From Shewanella surugensis (GTDB taxonomy: Bacteria; Pseudomonadota; Gammaproteobacteria; Enterobacterales; Shewanellaceae): a stretch of 35,107 bases of DNA. The DNA lies in the NCBI RefSeq assembly GCF_023284005.1, contig NZ_JAKIKS010000056.1:1-35107 (forward strand), in the 5' to 3' direction. Within the stretch, counting starts at the first letter, position 1. Every line of letters starts with the position of its first letter. Under the pieces are notes generated by a model. The model was not told the origin of the DNA and did not search any database. It was given only the letters and a program-made list of their open reading frames with translations. Shown in pieces: positions 25,918 to 35,016 of this stretch. The translations under genes were made by a program, and so were the position numbers.

Positions 25918-27998
25918 ATCACTTTATTTCTGCCACTGTCTTTGGCTTTGTAAAGGTTAATGTCAGCTTGTTTTATCCAATCTTCAAGGGATGCACTGAA
26001 ACGGGGTGAGGCCATAATGGCACCGATACTGGTGGTGACAGTAAAGTGAGCTTGTGTCAGTGGATTACTGAGTCGAGTTTGAGCCAGTTTCTCCCTAAAA
26101 TGATTGAGATGAGCTTCAATTTTTAGGGGTTCAGAGAAGGAAAGGATGAGCAGAAACTCTTCGCCACCGAAACGTGAAATGACATCGGTATCACGTTTAA
26201 AAGTGCTAACAAGCAGTGCTGATATCGCTTTTAGGGCTTCATCTCCGCCAAGGTGGCCTTGGATATCGTTGACTTGTTTAAAGTGATCTAAATCGAGTAA
26301 TGCCACCACCATTGTTTCATTGTTTCGTTGATTTATTTCATGCAGAGTGTTGAATTTTAATTCAGCACTACGTCTATTGCACAAGCCGGTTAAGGGATCG
26401 ATTTCTGAAAGTGATTTGAGTTTCACATTGGCTTTTTCTAATTCTTGGGTTCTAAGCGTTACACTGTTTTCTAGCTCTGATTGGTAATTGATGAGGGTTT
26501 GTTTACTTTTTTGGATCCGCTGATGTAAATCATAAATTTCTTGTGGGGCTTCGTTTTCAACTTGTTCAATATCTAAGGTAGTGGTGTGTTTTTGCCCGAA
26601 ATCTTTCGCAATCAACTCAAGGGGCTGTGTTAATCTAAGGCTTACCACTCGGGTAATGTATAGGGTCACTAATAAGGCAATAATCAAAATAGCAAATGTG
26701 GCTAAATAGAGTTCTTCGATTAACTTAATCAATGGCATTAAGGGGTTAAGGGCGTAGAGGGTCCAGCCATTTTTTAATTTAAAAGCTGCATAAATAAATT
26801 CAGGCATAGGGTTTTTAGTATCGATGATATTCATCATAGGCAAACCGGTTTCATATTCTTCACCAACAAGGGTCATTTTCAGTGATGTTAGCGGCTTGAG
26901 CATTAGCATTTTAGAGGCGTATATCACCTTTTGATGTCCATCAACAAGCAGCATGGCTTGTTGATGGTTTTGGGTGTTGGCGTGGTCGATTTGGGCAAAT
27001 TGATTTAAATTTAATGAGCCTTCTATAATTGCAATCGGATTATGTTTTTGCTTTGGTGAGTAAATGGGCGCACTGATGGCGACAATGGGATCATTGCCAA
27101 AGCCTCTGCCGAGAAAAACAGACGAAATAAAGCGCTGTTGATAGAAAAAAGCCTGTTGAAAATAGTCTCTATCGGCAATATTGGGTTTTAGCGATAGATC
27201 TAAATCAGCTTTTGGGCTAGCGGCAATGACATTGCCTTTTTTATCTGCTAATAACATGGTGATGAAGCTAGGGTAACTTTGATGCAGACTGGTTAATTGA
27301 TATTGCCAGTCCTCCTGTCCTTGGTTATCGATACTCAACCAATGGGCTGCATTATTAATCGCTTTTAAATGCTCACTTAAAAAAACGGAAGTAAATGTTC
27401 CTAAGTGAACCACCGAATCGTTTAGGTTATCGTATATAGTGGCTTTTTGACGCTTAATAAATTGATTGTTAAACAGTAACGTTGAAGAAAGTAAGGATAG
27501 AGTGACCACAAGGGTAAATGTGTAAGTTAATTGCGCATTAAACGTTCGTCTTTGACTGTCGATAATTTTGGTCTTAAAATGCCAAAAATAGGGCACGATA
27601 AGCACAATCAAGGCACCTAAACTAGTGTATATAAGGGCATTGATAGATTGTTTCAGAGCAATAAAAGGTAAACTTGCTGAGGGGATGTGAGTAAAAAATG
27701 TGGCATATAGATAAAACAGTGGCATGCCCAGTAATAACCAATAGGCGATACTGGCATAAAGAGCATAAACGTTTTTACGTTTAGCGAATCCAAGCCAAAG
27801 TGCTTCTAAGCCAAAAATAAGATACACGTGGGGGCTGGCCCACAGCAGCATCAGACCTGAAACACAAATGATGGCGGTTAATAGAGCGTACCAAGGTCCG
27901 AGTAAAATCGCCGCAATGACAACGACAATATTGCCTAGGATGAGGGGGATATTGGCGATCAATAACACGGGATATAAGTTAATCATAAAGCCAATCAA
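25899..27998 (-). CDS. membrane diguanylate cyclase with dCache sensor
   Basis: 699 residues from TTG 27998; a longer N-terminus is likely (see findings). About five N-terminal membrane segments (residues 1-135) are followed by a further helix (about 155-175), a periplasmic dCache-type sensor (about 180-425), a helix (about 430-450), a HAMP-like region, a coiled coil (about 495-525) and GGDEF (about 530-695). The active motif is RFGGEEFLLIL. An RxxD inhibitory site (RDTD) stands 5 residues before it, so product feedback is expected. It should make c-di-GMP in response to a small periplasmic ligand and perhaps a signal sensed by the N-terminal membrane bundle. The gene is monocistronic by position. 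Confidence 0.88.
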   Translation of the reverse strand: MIGFMINLYPVLLIANIPLILGNIVVVIAAILLGPWYALLTAIICVSGLMLLWASPHVYLIFGLEALWLGFAKRKNVYALYASIAYWLLLGMPLFYLYATFFTHIPSASLPFIALKQSINALIYTSLGALIVLIVPYFWHFKTKIIDSQRRTFNAQLTYTFTLVVTLSLLSSTLLFNNQFIKRQKATIYDNLNDSVVHLGTFTSVFLSEHLKAINNAAHWLSIDNQGQEDWQYQLTSLHQSYPSFITMLLADKKGNVIAASPKADLDLSLKPNIADRDYFQQAFFYQQRFISSVFLGRGFGNDPIVAISAPIYSPKQKHNPIAIIEGSLNLNQFAQIDHANTQNHQQAMLLVDGHQKVIYASKMLMLKPLTSLKMTLVGEEYETGLPMMNIIDTKNPMPEFIYAAFKLKNGWTLYALNPLMPLIKLIEELYLATFAILIIALLVTLYITRVVSLRLTQPLELIAKDFGQKHTTTLDIEQVENEAPQEIYDLHQRIQKSKQTLINYQSELENSVTLRTQELEKANVKLKSLSEIDPLTGLCNRRSAELKFNTLHEINQRNNETMVVALLDLDHFKQVNDIQGHLGGDEALKAISALLVSTFKRDTDVISRFGGEEFLLILSFSEPLKIEAHLNHFREKLAQTRLSNPLTQAHFTVTTSIGAIMASPRFSASLEDWIKQADINLYKAKDSGRNKVIYTQIS

Positions 27999-28148
27999 TC
28001 CAAGAATAATGGCCAGTTTGCAATGTTTGATGTTTATCGATGAAAGTGTAATAAGCTCAGCTCCTCGACGCCATTATAACCATCGATATAATCGTGAGTG
28101 TATGACTCCCTTCATTATTTAAAACAATCGATTAATCTATTCAATTAG

Positions 28149-28259
28149 GAAGACAATAAACTCACGGATGATATTGAACGCTATGCAGACTTAAGTATAG
28201 TCAGTGACTCTGCCTCTGGACGCGTTTTTGCCTTGTTTGAATACGTTAAGTTATGTTAG
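28149..28259 (+). other. possible 3' remnant of a lost gene
   Basis: A plus-strand frame opens just after TAG 28146 and runs 36 codons to TAG 28257-28259 without a start: EDNKLTDDIERYADL, then SDSASGRVFALFEYVKLC. The composition looks like real protein rather than random frame. It overlaps the last codon of the convergent PPTase gene. I do not recognise the parent family. Confidence 0.25.
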
Positions 28260-28954
28260 GCAAAAACGGTGATTGTGGTGAGAAAGCTTCGTTCAAATCG
28301 GAGGTAATGGCATTCAAAGCGTTGGCCTTGCTGAAATGTGGATGACCAATCTTTGCTTAACTCAAGGGTTAATACTTGTTGCTCAAGGTTGAGAGCGGTG
28401 ATTGTGACGGCATCAAAATTAAAAAATTGTTTTATCTTCGGATACAGGGCTTTATAAATACTCTCTTTGGCTGAAAATACGAGAGTCATGACCTGATTAA
28501 AAGGGCAATTTAATGAGCGTAAGAAGGTTTCTTCTTGTTCATTGATGATACTTTTGTAAATATCTTCGCAAGTCTTCACATTGATATCATATTCAAGATC
28601 GATACCTAAGGCGACAATGTTGGCTGCGGTCGTGATTGCGCAGGCTGCGGTTTCATTTGAATGAGTGATGGTGCCTATGATATTTTTTGGCCAAATAGGA
28701 CAACGATCAGAGCCATTAATGATCTCCTTATAAGGCAGTGACAAGTCAGTGAAACATGTTTTTGCTAAAAATCGACCCGCAAGAAATTCAGCCTGTCGTT
28801 TCGGTACCGCTTTTTCGAGCTTAGAGGGCAAAGCAATCTGATGTTGAGAAAACAATGAAGGCTGAAAAGCATTAATATCAAATTGGCAAGACAGTAAAAT
28901 AACATCCGTCATATGTGGAAAGTGTTGCTGTAAACTTGTGGGCCTCGAAAGCAT
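28256..28954 (-). CDS. 4'-phosphopantetheinyl transferase (EntD/Sfp type)
   Basis: 232 residues. Family motifs: PKRQAEFLAGRFLAK (51-65), GTITHSNETAACAI (94-107), GIDLEYD with Mg ligands Asp119 and Glu121, and FSAKESIYKALYP with Lys163 and Glu164. This enzyme transfers the 4'-phosphopantetheine arm of CoA to a carrier protein. The pattern is closest to EntD-type enzymes. No siderophore, NRPS or PUFA synthase gene is in the window, so its partner is unknown. ATG 28954 has no clear ribosome site; an internal ATG (residue 15, MTDVILL) is an alternative. Confidence 0.88.
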   Translation of the reverse strand: MLSRPTSLQQHFPHMTDVILLSCQFDINAFQPSLFSQHQIALPSKLEKAVPKRQAEFLAGRFLAKTCFTDLSLPYKEIINGSDRCPIWPKNIIGTITHSNETAACAITTAANIVALGIDLEYDINVKTCEDIYKSIINEQEETFLRSLNCPFNQVMTLVFSAKESIYKALYPKIKQFFNFDAVTITALNLEQQVLTLELSKDWSSTFQQGQRFECHYLRFERSFLTTITVFA

Positions 28955-29014
28955 ATAATAATTCTGTATAACGGTGAGTAAAGTTAAATTGTCGCATTTT
29001 TTTATCTGGCTATA

Positions 29015-29049
29015 AAGTAAAAAGGCAATAAGGAAACATCCTCATTGCC
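29015..29049 (-). terminator. rho-independent terminator of the metal ATPase/zinc-ribbon operon
   Basis: On the minus strand, GGCAATGAGGA pairs with TCCTTATTGCC (one mismatch) around a short loop and runs into TTTTTACTTT. It stands about 40 bases after the zinc-ribbon stop. Confidence 0.85.
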
Positions 29050-29085
29050 GTTGGCTATTGTTAAATCTATGGCTAATGCTTGGCC

Positions 29086-29388
29086 TTAAGGCTGTTTTTC
29101 ACCACAATGTTCACAAAATTTAGCGCTTGCTTCTATGCCTTTATTGCATTTATGACAACTACTTGCCTGTAGCGTCATGGTATTACCGCATTGCTGGCAA
29201 AATTTTGCTTGAGGTGAATTACCTGTGCCACAACTGGGGCAGAAGACCCCTTGCGTTTGAGGCTGTTGTACTGGCTGCTGTGGCGCTTGTTGTGGGTTTT
29301 GGTAACCATAATCTTGATTATTACCGTGATGTCCGCCACCTAATAGGCCTTTTAAAAAACCGCCACCTCTTCTACCGTGATGTCCCAT
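29086..29388 (-). CDS. double zinc-ribbon protein with Gly/His and Gln/Pro-rich N-terminus
   Basis: 100 residues from ATG 29388, which has a strong AGGAG site 7 bases upstream; the in-frame ATG further upstream lies within the ATPase 3' end. The N-terminal half is low-complexity (MGHHGRRGGGFLKGLLGGGHHG, then Gln/Pro-rich). The C-terminal half has two zinc-ribbon modules, CPSC...CQQC and CHKC...CEHC. It begins 14 bases after the ATPase stop and shares its terminator. The His and Cys content suggests metal binding, but the domain alone does not define a function. Confidence 0.85.
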   Translation of the reverse strand: MGHHGRRGGGFLKGLLGGGHHGNNQDYGYQNPQQAPQQPVQQPQTQGVFCPSCGTGNSPQAKFCQQCGNTMTLQASSCHKCNKGIEASAKFCEHCGEKQP

Positions 29389-29401
29389 AATCTGACTCCT
29401 G

Positions 29402-31717
29402 TTATTGATGACGCAGTAGACGCAGTGCATTGGCGACTACAACGAGGGTTGAACCTTCATGTATGGTGACAGCAAGACCTAGCCCTGCAAATCCTGTCAT
29501 GGTTGCGACAAGGAGAAATGCCACCACCGAGAGTGAAATCGCTAAATTTTGTCTGATAATTTTTTGTGCCGAGCGACTTAGCCCAATGGCAAAAGGTAAG
29601 CGAGTTAAATCATCTGCCATGAGAGCGACATCTGAGGCTTCTAAGGCGACATCGGTGCCTGCACCGCCCATAGCGATCCCGACAGTGGCTCTTGCCATTG
29701 CAGGGGCATCATTGATACCGTCTCCTACCATGGCGATATAGCCTAACTCTTTCTCTAATCGGGTTATTTCGGTGAGTTTGTCTTCAGGGAGTAAGTTTGC
29801 TCTGACTTCTGAGATCCCCACTTTTTTAGCCACAGCATTGGCAACGGCGCTATTGTCTCCAGTTAACATGATGGTCTTTTCAAGCCCTGTGGCTAATAAG
29901 CCTTTAATGGCATTGGCAGATTCGCTTCTTACAGTATCGGCTAGCCCAATGATGCCGAGCCATTCATCACCGTGTTTGACGATCATAGTGGTATAACCTA
30001 ATGATTCTAATTCACTCACACTGCCTTCAATTTCAGCAGGGATAGTCTCAAAAAGACGTAAGCTGCCTACTAATAAGGTTTTTCCATCCAGTTGGCCTGA
30101 TAAGCCTTTACCGGTGACAGATTGCATATCCTCAACAGCTAATAAAGTTAGTTGACGTTGCTCAGCAAGATCGACAATGGCTTTTGCTAAGGGATGGGTA
30201 CTTAAACGTTCAAGTGAGGCGGCAATAGTGAGTAGGCTCTCTTCATCACCATTGAGCGTACGAATACTTTGAACTTCGGGCTTTCCTTGGGTCAGAGTCC
30301 CTGTTTTATCGAAGGCGATGGCTTTAATACGACCGAGGTTTTCTAAATGCATGCCGCCTTTAATTAACACGCCTTTTTGTGCGGCTCTGGCGACACCTGA
30401 AAGGATGGCGGCGGGGGTAGCAATGGCCAAAGCACAAGGTGATGCGGCGACTAAAATAGACATGGCTCGGTAAAAGGCCTCCCCCCAAGGCATGTTAAAT
30501 ACTAAAGGGGGAATAAAAATAAAACCGACGACTAAGACCAGAACGCTAGGGACAAAATACTTAACGAATCGATTGGTGAATTGTTGTGTGGGAGATTTCT
30601 GCGTATCGGCCTCGAGTACCATGCGGACCATACGGTTCAAGGTGGTATTTTCGGTGAGTTTAGTCACGCTCACCTGAATGTTACCGTCACCATTGATGGT
30701 ACCCGCAAACACGCTGTCTTCGGCTTGCTTATCAACGGGGATAGATTCCCCCGTAATGGGAGCTTGATCGACCGTGGTAGTGCCGCTAATAATAATGCCA
30801 TCAACGGGAATATGTTGTCCGGGCTTGATGATAACAAGATCATCAAGTTGTAACGTTTCAACAGGCACTTCTTGTTCGACACCATCACGATTGATTAAGG
30901 CTGTTTTAGGGGCAAGATCGGCTAAGGCTTTTACGGCTTGGCGGGCTCGGTCCATGGCCTTATGCTCTAAAGAATGCCCTAAGCTGAATAAAAACAGTAA
31001 TAGAGCACCTTCAGCCCATAAGCCCATTGTTGCAGCGCCTATGGCGGCAAAAAGCATTAAGACATCAATATCAAAACGTTTTTGCATGATGGTTTGTAGG
31101 CTGTCTCTAAAGGTTAACCAACCGGCAAAAACAAAGGCGGTAATGGCTAAGCTTGTCCCTAAACCGGGGTTATATTTGTCGATAATCCAGCTTAACAGTA
31201 ATAAGACTCCTGAAAATAAACTAATGGCGAGTTCGCGATTTTCTTGCCACCACGTTTTGGTTTCATTTTGGTCGGACAACTTGTAGCCTAATTTTGATAT
31301 TTTTTGTGCTATTTTTTTATAGCTAATGACATTACTGTCAAATTCTAATCTGAGTTGTGAGCCACTGTAGCTGACTTTAGCGGCAATGACGCCTTCTAGG
31401 CGGGTTAAGGCATGTTCAATGATAATGGCACAATCGGTACAATCCATACCTTTAACGTGTAAGCTCATGTGCTGAAACTGTTGACTTAATTTTGCGCCAG
31501 AAAGTGCAATTAAGGCTTGAGTTTGTTTGAGTGTTAATACTTCGGGGTTATAGTGAACGCAGATCCCCGTTTTATCTTCAGTGCGGGTGATATGGGCCTT
31601 CTCAACGCCAGAATGAGATTGAAGTAAGCTTTCTAGTTTTGCAATACAGGCATCTTGATCACCAATAATATCAGGCAATATGATATCGAGAGGGGTGAAG
31701 TCGCTCTTTTGTTCCAT
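29402..31717 (-). CDS. P1B-type heavy-metal ATPase with P1B-4 signatures
   Basis: 771 residues from ATG 31717 (GGAG 6 bases upstream; a TTG 4 codons earlier is not preferred). N-terminal region: a Cys-poor domain (about 10-80) and an HMA domain with MDCTDC (Cys93, Cys96). P-type motifs: TGES (322-325), DKTGT with Asp470, and GDGINDAP. The membrane metal site is SPC (426-428) rather than CPC, and helix 8 carries HEGST (753-757). SPC plus HEGxT is the signature of the P1B-4 subgroup, whose members export Co2+ or Fe2+ rather than Zn/Cd/Cu. It is probably transcribed with the zinc-ribbon gene. No regulator gene is adjacent. Confidence 0.9.
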   Translation of the reverse strand: MEQKSDFTPLDIILPDIIGDQDACIAKLESLLQSHSGVEKAHITRTEDKTGICVHYNPEVLTLKQTQALIALSGAKLSQQFQHMSLHVKGMDCTDCAIIIEHALTRLEGVIAAKVSYSGSQLRLEFDSNVISYKKIAQKISKLGYKLSDQNETKTWWQENRELAISLFSGVLLLLSWIIDKYNPGLGTSLAITAFVFAGWLTFRDSLQTIMQKRFDIDVLMLFAAIGAATMGLWAEGALLLFLFSLGHSLEHKAMDRARQAVKALADLAPKTALINRDGVEQEVPVETLQLDDLVIIKPGQHIPVDGIIISGTTTVDQAPITGESIPVDKQAEDSVFAGTINGDGNIQVSVTKLTENTTLNRMVRMVLEADTQKSPTQQFTNRFVKYFVPSVLVLVVGFIFIPPLVFNMPWGEAFYRAMSILVAASPCALAIATPAAILSGVARAAQKGVLIKGGMHLENLGRIKAIAFDKTGTLTQGKPEVQSIRTLNGDEESLLTIAASLERLSTHPLAKAIVDLAEQRQLTLLAVEDMQSVTGKGLSGQLDGKTLLVGSLRLFETIPAEIEGSVSELESLGYTTMIVKHGDEWLGIIGLADTVRSESANAIKGLLATGLEKTIMLTGDNSAVANAVAKKVGISEVRANLLPEDKLTEITRLEKELGYIAMVGDGINDAPAMARATVGIAMGGAGTDVALEASDVALMADDLTRLPFAIGLSRSAQKIIRQNLAISLSVVAFLLVATMTGFAGLGLAVTIHEGSTLVVVANALRLLRHQ

Positions 31718-32128
31718 TTCTAGCTCCAATATAGCTGCTATTTTTCATTATTTACCTGATTATCGAAATTCATCATTATTTTTTAATAATCAAAAGCGTA
31801 TTTAATTTGATGATGTCAATGCTAAATGCTTGCTGGATTGTTTTTCTTCCTAGCAAACCTGAATTAAATTTAATCTTTATATTAGAGTAAATATAGCAGT
31901 TTTCTTTTTATTGAGAACGGAGCAGGGCTTTTGAGGTGAATTTAATACTTAAGTCGCAACATAATGATCGGAAAGTTTCACATTTCATGGGTGCAAATGT
32001 AAAACAGGAGAAGATTGTTAACGATAATTAATGTATTGAGCGGTTAAAGTAGCCGCTGGATATGGGATAAAAGCGACCTCAACAATGAGCTGGGCCGCTA
32101 GTCATTGAACATGAAGGTTAGATAGTGT
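31718..32128. other. intergenic region before the metal ATPase
   Basis: 411 AT-rich bases between two minus-strand genes, holding the ATPase promoter and the 3' end of the YHYH gene transcript. I see no MerR-type or clear Fur-type operator. A short hairpin agcgg/ccgct lies near 32040, and the YHYH terminator at 32072-32099. Confidence 0.5.
32072..32099 (-). terminator. probable terminator after the YHYH gene
   Basis: On the minus strand AGCGGCC and GGTCGCT pair with one mismatch, enclosing an inner CTCA/TGAG stem, and a short TTTTA run follows. It is about 30 bases past the stop of the YHYH gene. Confidence 0.55.
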
Positions 32129-33640
32129 TTATTGGCATTCTCCGTAAAAAGTGGGCCCGATGATATAAGGGAAAGCGGGTGTCAATTCGTCTTCCTCATC
32201 TCGTGTAACGGTAATATGATAGTGATAACCTAATTGATCGTGGTCGTGTCCATTGTGGACATCAAGGTATTGTTCGCCTTGGTTTGCGAGTGTTTCATCC
32301 CAATACATATCTTGGTAGTAGGCGCCAGCATTGAGATAGATAGTACCTCCTCTAAAGTCAGGTTGCAGTGTATAAGGGTAACCTAAGTCGTAACCTGTGG
32401 TGGTTGCCGATGTGGTGCCTTGGCTGGGATCAAACTCGTTCACCATAAGACAACTTCGCTCCCCATCACTACAACCGACGATGGGATCGGTATAATCACG
32501 AATGCGCCATGAACTAGCAGCGAGAACTCCTTCATTATGCCAAGGTCCGTAAATGGCGTATCCATCTTTTGCAAAGCCATAAACGGGTGAATGACCAGTT
32601 CCCAAATCATTGACTGTATTGGCTAAACATTCAGAGTTAAAGTGATGATGATAATCCCCATTTGCAGCGTGACCGCTACAAATATCCATGTCGTATTGCT
32701 CGAATACAGGGGCATTACGCTGCCAAATATTATTATCGACGCGGGCATCAGACCAATTGTAGACAGAGGTGCCATTGATCATATAACCAATAGCTCCATT
32801 GCCTGTTTCACAGAGACTTGAATGCACATTGGGGATAACGGGAAAGTCCATGGATTTATTACTATCAAACGGGCAATCCGGTCCAGGAGGCCAATAACCT
32901 TCTCCACCAGTGGTGAAACATGCATTTCCTATGGGGCTAACAGCCCAACCGACATTTTGCCCAAATTCAACCACATCCCCTAGTGTTGCAGTAAGTCCCT
33001 GACCATCACTGAAATCGCCTGAGGGATGTTTGGCTGCTGCATCAAGAATATTTTGGTTAATGAGCACTTGATAATCAGGAATACCTGATGCTGATATGGT
33101 CACACTGTCACCATTATTAATGACAGATTCGACATGGACGAGTGCATCGGGAATGTAGGTAGAATATTGCTGCTCAGTATTCATCATCCAGTCATGGAGA
33201 ATATCGGCTCCAGTATCATCGTTATCATCTACTGGTGTGCCGTTAAACTGCCAAGAAAACTGACTCAGATCGGGAGTGTTACTGGTTAAGACGACTCTAA
33301 ATGAATCGGTTGCTTGCAGACCACTGGCTAAATCACCCAAAGAAACGTTGCCATCACCCGTGCGTATCCAATCATCGGGGACGCCGACTAAGCTGCCAGT
33401 GACTGAGGTGATATTTTTATCTGAAGAAACCGTCAGGTTATAAGTTAATACCCAATGTCCATTATTTCTCTCCATTGAACGGGTGAGTGCATAAGTGTCT
33501 ATGCTGATGTCAGCGGTGACATCATCAGCAAAGACATTGTGGCTGGTGATCCCGATGAATAAGGTAATAAAAAATAAGTGATTAAGATAATATTTTATTT
33601 TAGAAATAAAATGAGTGATCGTGTTCATTGTATTTGTCAT
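32129..33640 (-). CDS. secreted YHYH-domain protein
   Basis: 503 residues from ATG 33640. A long N-terminus leads to a signal-peptide core (LFFITLFIGITSHNVFA, cleavage near residue 38). A variable region with beta-type repeats (about 45-160) precedes the YHYH domain (about 210-500). The name-giving motif GYHYHITV is at about 471-478; YGFAKDGYAIYGPW and NGDYHHHFNSECL are further hallmarks. Cysteines in the domain suggest disulphides, so it is exported. The role of YHYH proteins is unknown; the His clusters suggest metal binding. ATG 33640 has GGGA about 9 bases upstream; the frame continues to ATG 33688 without a site. It is divergent from the GHAH gene. Confidence 0.85.
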   Translation of the reverse strand: MTNTMNTITHFISKIKYYLNHLFFITLFIGITSHNVFADDVTADISIDTYALTRSMERNNGHWVLTYNLTVSSDKNITSVTGSLVGVPDDWIRTGDGNVSLGDLASGLQATDSFRVVLTSNTPDLSQFSWQFNGTPVDDNDDTGADILHDWMMNTEQQYSTYIPDALVHVESVINNGDSVTISASGIPDYQVLINQNILDAAAKHPSGDFSDGQGLTATLGDVVEFGQNVGWAVSPIGNACFTTGGEGYWPPGPDCPFDSNKSMDFPVIPNVHSSLCETGNGAIGYMINGTSVYNWSDARVDNNIWQRNAPVFEQYDMDICSGHAANGDYHHHFNSECLANTVNDLGTGHSPVYGFAKDGYAIYGPWHNEGVLAASSWRIRDYTDPIVGCSDGERSCLMVNEFDPSQGTTSATTTGYDLGYPYTLQPDFRGGTIYLNAGAYYQDMYWDETLANQGEQYLDVHNGHDHDQLGYHYHITVTRDEEDELTPAFPYIIGPTFYGECQ

Positions 33641-34270
33641 GATAATCGTTCCCAAGTAATCCTTTGTTATTGGATGGATGAAAATCAACCCTTAAATTAG
33701 ATTTAACAAAAAATAAACATTTATTATGATCGTTTATTTTAATGTTTAAAGTGAATAACGACAGTAAATAATATTTATAAAGTTATTATATGAATATTGT
33801 TTTCCCCCTCTCTCTCCCCCCTTTTTTATATTTACTTGTTAATTCTGTCTTAAATAATATCCGTGTTACTTTTTTATTAAATACTAATAATATTTTAGTT
33901 TGTTTTTCAAATCTATTTTCAGAGTAAAATAGGAATTTAACTTAATTTACATATCATTTTGTGCTTAAAGTGTGAATAAAGTCGGTCTAAAGGTGTTACT
34001 TGTACTTATTATTTATTTTTAGCAGGATTAATCTTGCATTGTAATTAAGTGTAAATTTTTACCCAAAACGTGACTTATTTTGTATTTATATTGTTTACTG
34101 TCGTGTTTATACTCGTTAGGTATGCAGTTTGTAGATATTACACCTAGATTGTTAGCGCTCCCTAGATCTCAGTAATAAGTGACATGGAAGTGATATTATT
34201 TTGCTCTATGATTATTGCTGATGTTAAGGTTTTGTAATATTTCGTAGCTGAAAGGTAAGGGTATCAAATA
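33641..34270. other. long divergent intergenic region
   Basis: 630 very AT-rich bases between two divergent secreted-protein genes. A pyrimidine run (cccctctctctcccccc, about 33804-33821) is present. I see no gene and no strong palindrome. It should hold both promoters. Confidence 0.5.
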
Positions 34271-34852
34271 ATGGATCTTGATATGAAAAAAATAAAGAAA
34301 ATTGTGTATTCCCTAGCCATAGTGCCATTGCTGTTTCAATGGCCTGTTGTGGCTAAAACGGCAGAAAGGCAAGATAAAACGATGGCATTAGATAATATGA
34401 AGGGCAATATTAATTTGGCAGTTGATAATGCAGGATCGGGTTTGGGAGATGATCATTTACATGTAAAAAAAGCCGTTCCTGCAGGTGTTGTCGTACCTAA
34501 ATTGGATTTACAGTTATTTGTGGATCATAAGTCGGGGTATAATTTACACATTATTTATGATTATGATGGTTTTGAATTGGAGCCGCCTGAGTTTTTAGAT
34601 AAACCTAAAGGAATAATTGAAGGGCATGCTCACCTTTTTATCAATGGTAAAAAAATACAACGTGTTTATGGTGCTTACCTTCATTTAGACGCAAAGTTAT
34701 TTAAGCTGGGAATAAATTCTATTAGTGTGACTTTAAATAGTCATCAACATGATACTTGGTCTGTCGATGGGAAACCGATTGTCGCCACTTATTTTATCAA
34801 TACTCAAGTAACTCCTGTTATTCAGTATTACTTCAGTGCATTTCCAATGTAG
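34271..34852 (+). CDS. secreted His-rich protein with GHAH motif, unknown
   Basis: 193 residues. Start ATG 34271 has AAGGG about 9 bases upstream, better placed than the in-frame ATG 34283. A basic start (KKIKK) and hydrophobic stretch VYSLAIVPLLFQWPVVA give a signal peptide, cleavage near residue 28. The mature part has HLHVKKAVPAG, NLHIIYDYDGFELEPP, IIEGHAHLFINGKK and SVTLNSHQHDTW, a compact beta-rich domain with conserved-looking His pairs. I recall similar GHAHLYVNG-type domains in uncharacterised exported proteins but know no name. Divergent from the YHYH gene, which suggests a shared process, possibly periplasmic metal handling; this is a guess. Confidence 0.8.
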   Translation: MDLDMKKIKKIVYSLAIVPLLFQWPVVAKTAERQDKTMALDNMKGNINLAVDNAGSGLGDDHLHVKKAVPAGVVVPKLDLQLFVDHKSGYNLHIIYDYDGFELEPPEFLDKPKGIIEGHAHLFINGKKIQRVYGAYLHLDAKLFKLGINSISVTLNSHQHDTWSVDGKPIVATYFINTQVTPVIQYYFSAFPM

Positions 34853-34921
34853 ATAAAAATGTTAACTTTACCTGTTGTTAAGTCATTCTATTTTAAGATG
34901 ATTTAAATATTGTAATCAATA

Positions 34922-34955
34922 AAGGATAAACCTTTTTTCTTTTAGGCTTATCCTT
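34922..34955 (+). terminator. stem-loop after the GHAH gene
   Basis: aaggataaacc (34922-34932) pairs with ggcttatcctt (34945-34955) with one mismatch. The loop is T-rich and no good T-tract follows, so it is only a possible terminator. Confidence 0.4.
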
Positions 34956-35016
34956 AGTTATCCAATATGAAACTTTGTAATTAACAAACGGTAAATCCCC
35001 GGCTCTGCCGGGGTGA

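Noticed and set aside
27868..28122. Plus ORF of 84 codons over the DGC start
   Set aside because: It is antisense to membrane helices and has no ribosome site or recognisable feature.
30774..31286. Plus ORF of 170 codons inside the metal ATPase
   Set aside because: It is a shadow of the ATPase; the composition is Ser/Ala/Lys-rich and no domain is visible.
33804..33821. Pyrimidine run before the GHAH gene as a regulatory element
   Set aside because: It is a short low-complexity tract with no pairing partner and no known factor; composition alone does not support a call.
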